Made by a program: the position numbers and the translations under genes. 64,000 nt of DNA from Alistipes megaguti. Its GTDB lineage: Bacteria; Bacteroidota; Bacteroidia; Bacteroidales; Rikenellaceae. Shown here one piece after another: positions 50,848 through 60,311 of this stretch; the first letter of the stretch is position 1, and each line of letters begins with the position of its first letter. The stretch spans positions 1,885,501 to 1,949,500 of the forward strand of contig NZ_LR027382.1 in the NCBI RefSeq assembly GCF_900604385.1. Reading direction: 5' to 3'. The notes under the pieces were generated by a model. It was not told where the DNA came from and ran no database searches. It saw only the letters and a list, made by a program, of their open reading frames with translations.

Positions 50848-51831
50848 ATGAATCTGGTTCGAAAAATTATCCACACCTATCTCTTCCATCCGATGCCCGA
50901 CCGGGTGCAGGAGCACTTCCGCTCCTGGATCCTGGACAAGGAGCATGCCCGGGAGAAGGAGTCGGTTCTGCGCGAGGAGTGGGACCGGCTCGACCCCGCC
51001 GAGGTCTTTGCCGTCGACGAGCGGAGCTATCGGCGCAAACTCGGGCGGCTGCATCGCGAAATGCACGTGGCTCCGAAGGCGCGGCTGATCACCCTCTCGC
51101 GACGGGCTGCCGCCGTGGCCGCCGCTGTGGTCGTGCTGCTGATGGGCGTTGAGTTCTTCGTCGTGAAGCACCTGGCCGCCGACTCCACCACGTGGCTCGT
51201 GACGGCCGAAAACAGCAAGGGACGCTTTACGCTGCCCGACGGTTCGACCGTCTGGCTCAATGCCGATTCACGCCTGGCCTACCGGGCCGATTTCGCCGAA
51301 AACGGCCACCGCAGAGTCCGCCTCGACGGCGAGGCCTTCTTCGACGTGAAGCGCGATACGCTCGCACCCTTCGAGGTGACGATGGGCGAACTGCAGGTCC
51401 GCGTGCTCGGTACGCGCTTCATGGCCAGCCATATCGACGACTTCGGGATCGAAGAGGTCACCCTGCAGTCGGGTAGCGTCGAGGTCGAACACCTCCATTC
51501 GCAGGAGCGCATCCGGCTGGTCCCCGACCAGAACTGTACGTTCGATGCCTCGACCGGACTGACGACCGTCCGCAACGTCGTGGCCGACAACTATTGCAGC
51601 TGGACCGGCGATTCGATCGTCTTCGACAACATGACCCTCGGGGAGATTGCCGTCAACCTCGAACACTGGTACAATATCCGTATCCGCATCGAATCGGATG
51701 TCGACCCGTCGGTGCGGATCTCGTTCACGCTGCGCCCCGAAACCCTCGATGAGACGCTCCGCATCATCGAAAATCTGACTCACTATCACTGTCTGCAAAT
51801 TGACAAGCACCATATTTCCATCCGTAAATGA
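50848..51831 (+). CDS. FecR-family anti-sigma factor
   Basis: The product is 327 residues from MNLVRKIIHTYLF. A cytoplasmic N-terminal part (about 90 residues) would bind the sigma factor. One membrane helix follows (RRAAAVAAAVVVLLMGVEFFVV, about 92-113). The periplasmic FecR domain has FTLPDGSTVWLNADSRLAY, VRLDGEAFFDVKRD and VRVLGTRFMAS. The C-terminal DUF4974-type domain has LGEIAVNLEHWYNIRI and SFTLRPETLDETLRIIENL, as in Bacteroidetes FecR proteins. It relays the signal from the STN domain of the SusC-like receptor encoded next. Confidence 0.95.
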   Translation: MNLVRKIIHTYLFHPMPDRVQEHFRSWILDKEHAREKESVLREEWDRLDPAEVFAVDERSYRRKLGRLHREMHVAPKARLITLSRRAAAVAAAVVVLLMGVEFFVVKHLAADSTTWLVTAENSKGRFTLPDGSTVWLNADSRLAYRADFAENGHRRVRLDGEAFFDVKRDTLAPFEVTMGELQVRVLGTRFMASHIDDFGIEEVTLQSGSVEVEHLHSQERIRLVPDQNCTFDASTGLTTVRNVVADNYCSWTGDSIVFDNMTLGEIAVNLEHWYNIRIRIESDVDPSVRISFTLRPETLDETLRIIENLTHYHCLQIDKHHISIRK

Positions 51832-51938
51832 ACGCCTTTTGACCCATGAAACCAGACAACTGAACCCTTCCTTTTTGACGGGGCCGCGGTCCCGATGCTG
51901 AAACTTATCCACCAAACCAAACTTAAACTTGTTTACCT

Positions 51939-54900
51939 ATGAAACATGAAGGACCCAATCCGTTCGGGCGTATGCCCCGTGTCCCGAAATTTCTCGTGTC
52001 GCTGATGCTGGCGCTGGGTATGGTCTTTACGGCCGCGGCCCAGACCCGCGTCATCTCGATCAATCTGCGGAATGTGACGGTCAAGGAGTTTCTCTCCGCG
52101 ATCGAAACCCGCAGCAACTACACCTTCGCCTACAACAATGCGGACATCGATCTGACGGCCCTCGTCAGCGTCAGGGCCGAATCCGAAGAGATCGTCTCGA
52201 TTGTCAACCGCGTGCTCGGCCCTCAGCATCTCGAGGCCCGCATCGAGGGTAACCGCGTGCTCCTTTCGCGGGTGGCGCGCCCGGCAGCCGCTGCGGAAAA
52301 CCGGGAATCGCAGCGCGGCGTTATCACCGGACGCGTAACCACCGTCGCGGGCGATCCGGTCGTCGGAGCCAGTGTCATCGTCAAGGAGACCTCCGTGGGT
52401 ACCGTCACCGGCCTCTCGGGCGAGTATTCGATCTCGGCCCGCCCCGGTCAGACCCTTTCGTTCGCCTTCCTCGGCTTCGATACGAAGGAGGAGACGGTCG
52501 GCTCGCGTACGGTCATCGACGTCACGCTCCAGGAGGACAACAAACAGATCTCCGAAGTGGTCGTCGTGGGCTACACCCCCATGCGCAAGAGTGACTTCAC
52601 GGGTTCGATCGCCAGCGTCAAGGCCAGTGAACTCTCCGTGACGGCGCCCACCGTCGGACAGTCGCTCGTCGGCAAGGTCGCCGGCGTCGAGGTCCACCAG
52701 ACCAGCGGCGCCCCGGGCGACGGCGTGTCCATCCGCGTGCGCGGTGTCAACTCCCTGTCGGCCAGCAGCGACCCGCTCTACGTCATCGACGGATATCCCG
52801 CCTCGGAGGATGTCTTCATCAACCCCAACGACATCGAATCGATCGATATCCTGAAGGATGCCGCTTCGGCCGCCATCTACGGTTCGCGCGGTGCCTCGGG
52901 CGTGGTGCTCATCACCACCAAGCGCGGCAAGGAGGGGCAGGCTGCCCGCGTCAGCTACGACTTCTCGTACGGTATCCAGCAACTCGATCACAAGGTCGAT
53001 CTGTTGAACGCCACGCAGTTCCGCGATCTGCTGATCGACGCCCGCAACAACTCCTACCGGCTGCGCGCTACGGCCGCCGGCGTTTCGTGGAGCCCCTATG
53101 ACGACAATACGGTCCGTGCCGGTAAGGGCTTCTCGCTGGCCGAGGTCGGCATCCCCGAGATGTTCTACGACTTCACGACCCGTACGCCCGTCACGCCGCA
53201 GTACGACACCGACTGGCAGGATGCCCTCTTCTCCAATGCCGGCATCATGCGCCACAACATCTCCGTCACGGGCGGCACGAAGGCCATCCGCTACATGGCC
53301 AGCGTCGGTTACATGGATCAGGACGGTATCATCGCCCCCTCGAACCATAACCGCATCAACGCCCGGTTGAATCTCGATGCGCAGATCTCGAAACGCTTCT
53401 CGGTGAGCCTGAGCTACTCGATGTACGACGCCAGGAACCGCGTGGTGCAGGCCGAGGGCCGCATGATCAACGACGGCGTGATCCAGAGTGCGCTGATGTA
53501 CCTGCCCAACCTTCCCGTCTACGACGAGTCGGGTGACTACGCACGCAGCGCCATGATCGCCATGAAGAACGACTGGGGCATCAACTTCCCCGAAAACCCG
53601 CTGGCCATCGCCCACGAACTCGACATTCAGGAGAAGATGTCGCGTCACAACCTGAACGTCAATCTGGTCTACGAGTTCATCCCCGATCTGAAGCTCTCGG
53701 CACGCCTCGGGCAGCAGTGGTACACCTACCGCTACTTCTACTATCGTCCGATGAGCCTCGGACGCGACTCGGCCGTGGCCTACAGCGACGCCCTGAAGCC
53801 CTACAACATCGCCCGCACCACCTCGACCTATGACGTCGACCGCCTGGGCGAGTTCATGCTCAGCTACAAAAAGGAGCTCGGCCGTCACCACTTCGATGCC
53901 CTGGCCGGCTACACGCTCCAGAAGAAGACCTACGACCGCCTGGGTGTCGAGGCCACGGGATTTGCCGACGACCGCATCCACGAGGTGACGGCCCACGGCG
54001 CCGAGGCCACCGACATCAAACTCTACGATACGCGCAAGGCCGGTTGGTCGATGATGTCGTTCCTGGCGCGTGTGAACTACGCCTTCGACGACCGCTACAC
54101 CTTCACCGCCTCGTTCCGTGCCGACGGTTCGTCGCGCTTCGGCGTCGACAGCCGCTGGGGCTACTTCCCCTCGGTATCGGCCGGATGGACCCTCTCGAAC
54201 GAGCCCTTCCTGAAGGAGGCCCTCGACCACATCGCCACGATCCGCGTGCGCGCCAGCTGGGGTAAGAGCGGTAACAACGACATCGGCAACTACGCCAGCA
54301 TCGCCTCGATCTCGACGGGCAGCTACGCCTTCGGTTCAACACCCGTGTCGACCACCTACGAAGGTTCGTTCGCCGATGCCGCCCTGGGCTGGGAGACCAC
54401 CACGCAGACCAACATCGGTCTCGACCTCGGATTCTTCGACGGCCGCCTGAACATCATCGGTAACTACTACAACTCCTTCTCGTCGGATATCCTCTACGAC
54501 TATCCCATCTCCTCGATCTCGGGTGCCACCTCGACGAAGACCAACCTCACCTCGGCCAAGATCCGCAACCGCGGTTTCGACCTGCAGCTCGACGCCCGTC
54601 TGCTGACCGGCAAGGTCAAGTGGAACGTCAGCACCAACATCTCGGTCAACCGCAACAAGGTGGTCAGCATGGGCGGTCTGGACGACATCATCTCCACCAC
54701 GGAGCGCTCCGTCGGTTCGCACATCACCAAGGAGGGTTATCCGATCGGTTCGTTCTACGGCTACAACGCCATCGGCATCATGTCGAAGGCCGATTACGCC
54801 AATGCGCTGCTCGACCGCGAGGTCTATCTCCAGAACGGCAACAAGTTCCCCGAGGGCTACCAGCTCAAGGGCCCGGCCGTCTCCTCCTATTCGCTCGACG

Positions 54901-55496
54901 CCCTGTCGTACGGCAACGCCATCTGGGAGGATGTCAACGGCGACGGCATGATCACCACCGACGACAAGACCATCATCGGCGATGCCTATCCCGACTTCAC
55001 GGGCGGCTTCTCGACCAACCTCTCGTGGAAGGGACTCGACTTCAGCGCCAGCTTCGTCTACTCGTACGGCGGCGAGGTGATCAACTTCCAGGACTACTAC
55101 CTCTACAACATGGAGGGTTCGGGCAACCAGTACGCCATCGTGGCCGACCGCTACATCTCGGACGAGCAGCCCGGACGCAACAACGTCCCCATCGCTTCGC
55201 GTATCTCGACGCCCAACACGTCGCTCAAGCTCTCGTCCTACTACGTCGAGGATGCCTCGTTCCTGCGCTGCGCCAACATCACGCTCGGCTATACGCTGCC
55301 TTCGCGCTGGATGAACAAGCTGCGCATCTCGTCGGCCCGCATCTACTTCAGCGGCGACAACCTCTTCACCATTACGCCCTATCGCGGCTACAACCCCGAG
55401 GTCTCCTACAAGACCAGCAACCTGATGCCGGGCTTCGACTGGGGCTGCTACCCGCTTTCGCGCATCTACTCGATCGGACTGAATCTTACCTTCTAA
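51939..55496 (+). CDS. SusC/RagA-type TonB-dependent receptor with STN domain
   Basis: The product is 1185 residues. A signal peptide (to about residue 33) is followed by an STN secretin/TonB short N-terminal domain (35-105), the part that contacts FecR. Next come a carboxypeptidase-regulatory-like domain (ITGRVTTVAGDPVVGASVIVKETSVGT), a TonB box region with SEVVVVGYTPMRKSDFTGSI, a plug with YVIDGYPASEDVFINPNDIESIDILKDA and AIYGSRGASGVVLITTKRG, and a 22-strand barrel ending in SIGLNLTF. It imports a ligand across the outer membrane using TonB energy, together with the SusD-like lipoprotein. The ligand is probably a phosphodiester or related glycerol compound (inference from neighbours). Confidence 0.97.
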   Translation: MKHEGPNPFGRMPRVPKFLVSLMLALGMVFTAAAQTRVISINLRNVTVKEFLSAIETRSNYTFAYNNADIDLTALVSVRAESEEIVSIVNRVLGPQHLEARIEGNRVLLSRVARPAAAAENRESQRGVITGRVTTVAGDPVVGASVIVKETSVGTVTGLSGEYSISARPGQTLSFAFLGFDTKEETVGSRTVIDVTLQEDNKQISEVVVVGYTPMRKSDFTGSIASVKASELSVTAPTVGQSLVGKVAGVEVHQTSGAPGDGVSIRVRGVNSLSASSDPLYVIDGYPASEDVFINPNDIESIDILKDAASAAIYGSRGASGVVLITTKRGKEGQAARVSYDFSYGIQQLDHKVDLLNATQFRDLLIDARNNSYRLRATAAGVSWSPYDDNTVRAGKGFSLAEVGIPEMFYDFTTRTPVTPQYDTDWQDALFSNAGIMRHNISVTGGTKAIRYMASVGYMDQDGIIAPSNHNRINARLNLDAQISKRFSVSLSYSMYDARNRVVQAEGRMINDGVIQSALMYLPNLPVYDESGDYARSAMIAMKNDWGINFPENPLAIAHELDIQEKMSRHNLNVNLVYEFIPDLKLSARLGQQWYTYRYFYYRPMSLGRDSAVAYSDALKPYNIARTTSTYDVDRLGEFMLSYKKELGRHHFDALAGYTLQKKTYDRLGVEATGFADDRIHEVTAHGAEATDIKLYDTRKAGWSMMSFLARVNYAFDDRYTFTASFRADGSSRFGVDSRWGYFPSVSAGWTLSNEPFLKEALDHIATIRVRASWGKSGNNDIGNYASIASISTGSYAFGSTPVSTTYEGSFADAALGWETTTQTNIGLDLGFFDGRLNIIGNYYNSFSSDILYDYPISSISGATSTKTNLTSAKIRNRGFDLQLDARLLTGKVKWNVSTNISVNRNKVVSMGGLDDIISTTERSVGSHITKEGYPIGSFYGYNAIGIMSKADYANALLDREVYLQNGNKFPEGYQLKGPAVSSYSLDALSYGNAIWEDVNGDGMITTDDKTIIGDAYPDFTGGFSTNLSWKGLDFSASFVYSYGGEVINFQDYYLYNMEGSGNQYAIVADRYISDEQPGRNNVPIASRISTPNTSLKLSSYYVEDASFLRCANITLGYTLPSRWMNKLRISSARIYFSGDNLFTITPYRGYNPEVSYKTSNLMPGFDWGCYPLSRIYSIGLNLTF

Positions 55497-55503
55497 TCCC
55501 AGG

Positions 55504-56970
55504 ATGACCATGAAAATCAAACAGATATTTGCCCTGTTGGCCGCTTCGGCCGCATTGGCCTCGTGCAGCTTCCTCGACGAATACGACCCCAATGCCACCA
55601 CGGCCGGCAACTTCTATACTTCGGAAGCCGATATTCAGACCTCGCTCAACGGTGTCTACCAGTCGCTTACGCAGAGCTATTACTATCCGTACAACTACTA
55701 CTTCACCGACGTGCGCGCACACGTCACCGTGGTGACCGACAGCGGTGCGAGCAGCGGTATTCCCTACCAGTTCTACAACTACACCCTCACCGAGGAGAAC
55801 CAGTATGTCTACAACCGCTACACGCAGCTCTTCAAGAGCATCTCGCGCGCCAATACACTGCTGGCCCACCTCGACGACGTGAGCTACTCGACGCCCGAGG
55901 CCCGAAATACGTACGAGGCCGAGGCCCGCTTCATCCGGGCGCTGACCTACTTCCATCTGGTCACCGAGTGGGGTGATGTGCCCCTGGTGCTCAAGCGTCT
56001 GGAGACCAAGGACGAGGTCGAGGCCAACAACTACCGCCGTCCCAAACGCGAGGTCTACCAGGCCATCTTCGACGATCTGGACTATGTGTTGCAGAGTCCG
56101 CTGACCGATTTCCAGCCGGCCGCCGAATGCGGTCGTGCCAGCAAGGCCGCCGCAATGGCCCTCTATGGCAAGGTGGCGCTGCAGTGCGCCTGCGACGAGG
56201 ATCTGGCTTCCGAGAAGTCGCAGTTCCTCACCACGGCCATCGACAAGCTGGGGCAGGTCTGGGGCATGCGCCCCTTCAGCGAGCTGGCCGACATCCCCTA
56301 CAACCAGCTCTGGGATCTCTCGACGCAGAAATCCTGCCCCGAAAGCCTCTTCCAGGTCAACTTCGTGCAGGGCAACGCCGATCTGGGCTCGATCTGGAAC
56401 TATCAGTTCGGACCCAGCACCACGGGCATCACCTCCTACAAGATCGGTCAGATGCACAACATGACCACGCCGGAGGTCTACGCTTCGTTCGACGAGAAGG
56501 ACGTGCGTCGCAACTACCTGCGGTCGACGACCGTAGCCGGCGTGACCTATTACCACACGATGAAGTATGCCGATCTGGAGTGCGGCGCCAACGGTTACGG
56601 CGGCAACAACTGGATCGTGCTGCGTTATGCCGACGTGGCGCTGATGCTGGCCGAGGCCTATTACTGGCAGGATCAGGCCGAGCAGGCCAAGACCTATCTG
56701 AACATGGTGCGCAAGCGCGCCGGTCTGGGCGACTGGTCGGGCAGCGACCTGCGGCAGGGAATCTACGACGAACGCCTCTTCGAGTTCATGCAGGAGGGCC
56801 TGCGCTGGCAGGACGTGCGCCGCATGTACACGAACCAGGAGCTCATCGAGCACTACAACGCCATCAATTCCAACTTCTCAGTCAAGGATCTGCTGCTGCC
56901 GATTCCCTACAACGAGCGGGTGCTTAATCCCGACGGGCTCTATCAGAATCCGGGTTACAACGTCGACTAA
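55504..56970 (+). CDS. SusD/RagB family outer-membrane lipoprotein
   Basis: The product is 488 residues (486 from the second ATG). The lipoprotein signal MKIKQIFALLAASAALASC is followed by SusD TPR-like helices. Key stretches are SFLDEYDPNATTAGNFYTSEADIQTSLNGVY near the start, EARFIRALTYFHLVTEWGDVPLV in the middle, and VLRYADVALMLAEAYYWQ with IYDERLFEFMQEGLRWQDVRRM near the C-terminus, all standard landmarks. It is the surface-exposed lid that captures ligand for the SusC-like barrel. It starts 7 bp after the SusC-like gene stop. Confidence 0.97.
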   Translation: MTMKIKQIFALLAASAALASCSFLDEYDPNATTAGNFYTSEADIQTSLNGVYQSLTQSYYYPYNYYFTDVRAHVTVVTDSGASSGIPYQFYNYTLTEENQYVYNRYTQLFKSISRANTLLAHLDDVSYSTPEARNTYEAEARFIRALTYFHLVTEWGDVPLVLKRLETKDEVEANNYRRPKREVYQAIFDDLDYVLQSPLTDFQPAAECGRASKAAAMALYGKVALQCACDEDLASEKSQFLTTAIDKLGQVWGMRPFSELADIPYNQLWDLSTQKSCPESLFQVNFVQGNADLGSIWNYQFGPSTTGITSYKIGQMHNMTTPEVYASFDEKDVRRNYLRSTTVAGVTYYHTMKYADLECGANGYGGNNWIVLRYADVALMLAEAYYWQDQAEQAKTYLNMVRKRAGLGDWSGSDLRQGIYDERLFEFMQEGLRWQDVRRMYTNQELIEHYNAINSNFSVKDLLLPIPYNERVLNPDGLYQNPGYNVD

Positions 56971-56981
56971 AACACGGAAAA

Positions 56982-58406
56982 ATGAAATTGCTGAAACTGA
57001 GACTGTGGCTGGTGGCCGGGATGGCGGGTTTGATTCTCCCGGCGTGTGGAAGCGGGGATGAGGATGCCGCTGCGCCCGAAAAGACCTCGGAGCTGGAGAT
57101 CTGCTGGACGCCCGAAGCGCCGGCTGTCGAACAGACGGTGAGTTTCTCGCTCGGGGGCGACGTGGCGAATGTCCGCAGCGTGCTGTGGATATTCGGCGAC
57201 GGGAAAACCGCCTCGGGCGGAGTCTCCACACCGGTCGAACACGCCTATGCCAAGGCCGGAGAATATGTCGTGAAGGCGGCCGTGACCCATCTCTCGGGTC
57301 CGATGACCGAACTCTCGAAGTCGCTGACGGTGAATAACACCGAAGCTGGAATGGTCGTCAGCAACGACTTCCCGGCCCGCATGGAGGAGGTGAGCTTCTC
57401 GCTCAACCACCTGGCCGGTGTCGAGCGTGTCGACTGGGACTTCGGCGACGACAGCGATCCGCAGTCGACCGCCTCGGCCTCGGAGATCCTCACGCACGCC
57501 TTCCAACGCGACGGGAACTTCACCGTCCGGGCCTCGATCACCTACGGCGACGGCCGCAGCGAGTCGCTGCAGCACGAGGTCGAGGTCAAGGGGCTGTCGC
57601 TGAGCTGGGCGTGCCGCAACTTCGACCGCTCGAAGATGTGGATCATGGCCCACCGCGGCAACACGCAGAACGGCTACAACCTGCCGCCCAACTCGATGGC
57701 CGCCTTCCGGGCCTGTGTCGAGTCGGGGTGTGTGGACTTCATCGAAACCGACGTCCAGATCACCCGCGACGGCGAGGTCATCTGTCTGCACGACAACTAC
57801 CTGAACCGCTTCACCGACTACAACAGCTACTATTCGGGCAAGGGCATGGTGGCCGACTATACGCTCGAGGAGCTCGGGCAGTTCCGTCTGAAAACCTCCG
57901 ACGGAAAGGTCTCCGGGGAGAAGATCCCCACGCTGGAGGAGGTTCTGCTGGAGTTCCGCGGCAAGGTGTGGTTCAACCTCGACAAGTGCATGGAGAACGA
58001 CGTGAACATCGAGAAGGTCTACGACGTGGTGCGCCGCTGCGGATGCCTCGACCGCGTGCAGTTCTACATCTCGGACAATACCGACCGCGCCGACTGGCTC
58101 TCGCAGCAGGAGGTGCCCGGAATCCTCGCCCCGCACGCCAACAAGGAGTCGGCGCTGACGCTGATGACCGCCTACGAAAACACCTGGATGGTGCAGACCT
58201 CGACCGGGTATGTCACCCCGTCGTGGATTGCGGCGATCAACGCCCGGGCGCTGTCGGTGACGAACCTGCTCGACGCCGACGGCGAAAACTTCCACAACGG
58301 CAATACGACGCTCATGGAGAGCTTCGTGACGGCCGGTGTGCGGATGATCCAGTGCGACTATCCTGCCCAAATGGACGAATACCTGCGCGGCAGGGGCAAA
58401 CGCTAA
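56982..58406 (+). CDS. PKD-domain and glycerophosphodiester phosphodiesterase-family lipoprotein
   Basis: The product is 474 residues. A lipobox ends at C22 (LILPACGS). Two PKD-type immunoglobulin-like domains cover about 38-203 (VLWIFGDGKTASGG and RVDWDFGDDSDP are the cores). From 218 onward is a GDPD catalytic domain: HRG at 224-226, E255 and D257 in IETDVQ, and HD at 270-271 in LHDNYLNRF. GDPDs split glycerophosphodiesters into glycerol-3-phosphate and an alcohol, using Ca2+ or Mg2+. Two positions are unusual: PENT is PPNS, and the later metal-site strand reads FNLDKC instead of the common N-x-E-x-K. The protein is likely on the cell surface or in the periplasm and may act on a polymeric ligand held by the PKD domains. 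Confidence 0.85.
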   Translation: MKLLKLRLWLVAGMAGLILPACGSGDEDAAAPEKTSELEICWTPEAPAVEQTVSFSLGGDVANVRSVLWIFGDGKTASGGVSTPVEHAYAKAGEYVVKAAVTHLSGPMTELSKSLTVNNTEAGMVVSNDFPARMEEVSFSLNHLAGVERVDWDFGDDSDPQSTASASEILTHAFQRDGNFTVRASITYGDGRSESLQHEVEVKGLSLSWACRNFDRSKMWIMAHRGNTQNGYNLPPNSMAAFRACVESGCVDFIETDVQITRDGEVICLHDNYLNRFTDYNSYYSGKGMVADYTLEELGQFRLKTSDGKVSGEKIPTLEEVLLEFRGKVWFNLDKCMENDVNIEKVYDVVRRCGCLDRVQFYISDNTDRADWLSQQEVPGILAPHANKESALTLMTAYENTWMVQTSTGYVTPSWIAAINARALSVTNLLDADGENFHNGNTTLMESFVTAGVRMIQCDYPAQMDEYLRGRGKR

Positions 58407-58431
58407 ACCTTAAAACGACAAAACCAAGATC

Positions 58432-60291
58432 ATGAAACGAATCATTTCCCTGTTGAGCGTCGTGTCGCTCCTGGCGCCGGGTGCCTGCTCGGAGAGCAAC
58501 GACGACATGAATACCGTATATGACTCGGTCATCAACACCGATTTCACCCTCCCCGAGGGTGAAATCGTGGCCGGAATCACCCCGGTGACCTTTACCAATA
58601 CCACCACGGTTGAGGGTACCACCGTGACCGACTATTTCTGGCACTTCGGATTCGCCGGCGAGGGCAACTGGAGCGAAGAGGCCCAGCCCGATCCGGTGGT
58701 CTACAAGACGGCCGGCGAGTATACCGTCACCCTGACGGCCTGGGGCGCCGACGGCAACCGCGCCACGGTGAAGAAGATCATCAAGGTACTGGCCGACAAC
58801 GTGCTGCCGACGGCCGACTTTGCCTATGCCCCGATGATGGTCAACGTGGGCGACGAGGTGACCTTCACCGACCGTTCGACCGACTCGGACGGCCAGATCG
58901 TCTCCCGCAAGTGGACGCTTCCCGACGGTTCGACCTCCACGGCCGAAAGCCCCTCGTACACCTTCACCTCGGCGGGCATGTTCCGCGTGACGCTGACGGT
59001 GACCGACGACCGCGGCGGCGAAAGCAGCGTCACCAAGTCGGTCAACGTCCGTTCGGGCGACGTTGCGGACTTCACCCTGCTGTGGAGTACGGCGGTGGCT
59101 TCGGCCGAGGCGCTCTGCACGGCCAATGTCGTGACGGTGAGCGATCTGGGCTACATCTACGCCGTGACGGGCGATGGCAAGCTCGTGGCTCTCGATGCCA
59201 ACGGCGACGTGGCCTGGGAGTATGACGCCGCGGCGCAGGACCAGGTATCGCTGACCCAGGAGATCGCCTATGCCTCGGTGGACAGCGACGGTACGCTCTA
59301 CTGGGCGGCTCACGCCTACGGCACGGATCCCGTTCCGACGGTCTACGCCTTCGACGGCGCGACGGGTACGGTGCGCTGGAAGAACCAGACGGCCTATGCT
59401 TCGGGAGCCCGCATCGCCTACTCGACCCCCTGCATCACTCCGAGTCTGATGGTGGTCGGCAGCCGTGGTACGAACGGCGCCATCCGCGGTTTCGACAAGG
59501 CTTCGGGACAGAATACCGCCCTCGCAACGCCTGCAAACGGCGGCGCCACATCGGGAACCGTCATTCTGAAGAACGGTGTTGTGGTCTTTACCAATACGTC
59601 CGAATACGGTTACGGAATCATGGTTCCCGATGATCAGTTCGTCTGGTCGCCGGTTCCGACCTCCAACACCTTTGCTCCGAGCAAGACGCTTTCGGCCGGT
59701 CGCTGCCAGCCCTGTGTCGGCGCCGACAACTGCGTCTATCTGCCCGGCAAGATCAAGGAGGGTAGCGGAGGCACGTGGAATCTGGCCGCTTTCGACTGTA
59801 CGAATCTGACGGCCTCCTCGGCCAAGACGCCCAAGTGGAGCGCGGCTCTCGACGGCGGTTTCGAACAGACGGGAGCCTCGCTGAGCGCCGACGGTCAGAC
59901 CCTTTACATCGTGGCCGATGCCGTGACGCCTTCGGTGGTCTATGCCCTCAATACGACGAATGGCGCTACGCGCTGGTCCTATACGCTCGATGCGCAGAGC
60001 CGCAGTATCCCGGCCGTCGACAACCTCGGTCAGGTGCATGTCGTCACGCTCAGCGGTCATTACGTGGTTCTCTCGGCCGAGGGTGAGGTGGTCTGCGATG
60101 AGCAGATTGCCGACAGCTTCGAGGGTTCGGTTTCGATCGCCGAGTGGGGCTACGCCTATGTGCTGGGCAAGGATACCGCCGCCGGCAAGCTCAAGGTCTA
60201 CGCCGTGGCACTGCCGGGTGTGAACTCCGCAGCCGATTCGGCCTGGTCGCAGTACGGCCGCAACGCCCGCCACATCAACTACCAGAAGTAA
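58432..60291 (+). CDS. PKD-domain lipoprotein with PQQ-type beta-propeller
   Basis: The product is 619 residues. The N-terminus MKRIISLLSVVSLLAPGAC fits a lipoprotein signal loosely. Two PKD domains follow: one with YFWHFGFAGEGNW and VYKTAGEYTVTLTAW (about 60-125), one with DRSTDSDGQIVSRKWTLPDG and FRVTLTVTDDRGG (about 130-205). From about 215 there are propeller-type blades of the quinoprotein-alcohol-dehydrogenase-like kind (LGYIYAVTGDGKLVALDANGDVAWEYDA, TLYWAAHAYG, TVYAFDGATGTVRWKNQ). No quinone-binding residues are evident, so it is more likely a ligand-binding surface protein than an enzyme. It is in the locus operon, 25 bp after the GDPD gene. Confidence 0.85.
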   Translation: MKRIISLLSVVSLLAPGACSESNDDMNTVYDSVINTDFTLPEGEIVAGITPVTFTNTTTVEGTTVTDYFWHFGFAGEGNWSEEAQPDPVVYKTAGEYTVTLTAWGADGNRATVKKIIKVLADNVLPTADFAYAPMMVNVGDEVTFTDRSTDSDGQIVSRKWTLPDGSTSTAESPSYTFTSAGMFRVTLTVTDDRGGESSVTKSVNVRSGDVADFTLLWSTAVASAEALCTANVVTVSDLGYIYAVTGDGKLVALDANGDVAWEYDAAAQDQVSLTQEIAYASVDSDGTLYWAAHAYGTDPVPTVYAFDGATGTVRWKNQTAYASGARIAYSTPCITPSLMVVGSRGTNGAIRGFDKASGQNTALATPANGGATSGTVILKNGVVVFTNTSEYGYGIMVPDDQFVWSPVPTSNTFAPSKTLSAGRCQPCVGADNCVYLPGKIKEGSGGTWNLAAFDCTNLTASSAKTPKWSAALDGGFEQTGASLSADGQTLYIVADAVTPSVVYALNTTNGATRWSYTLDAQSRSIPAVDNLGQVHVVTLSGHYVVLSAEGEVVCDEQIADSFEGSVSIAEWGYAYVLGKDTAAGKLKVYAVALPGVNSAADSAWSQYGRNARHINYQK

Positions 60292-60311
60292 CAACCGAAA
60301 AACAAACCGAT

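Noticed and set aside
51933..54230. Long open frame on the minus strand across the SusC-like gene
   Set aside because: It is antisense to a well-conserved SusC/RagA receptor, and its translation has no recognizable domain. High GC keeps such shadow frames open.
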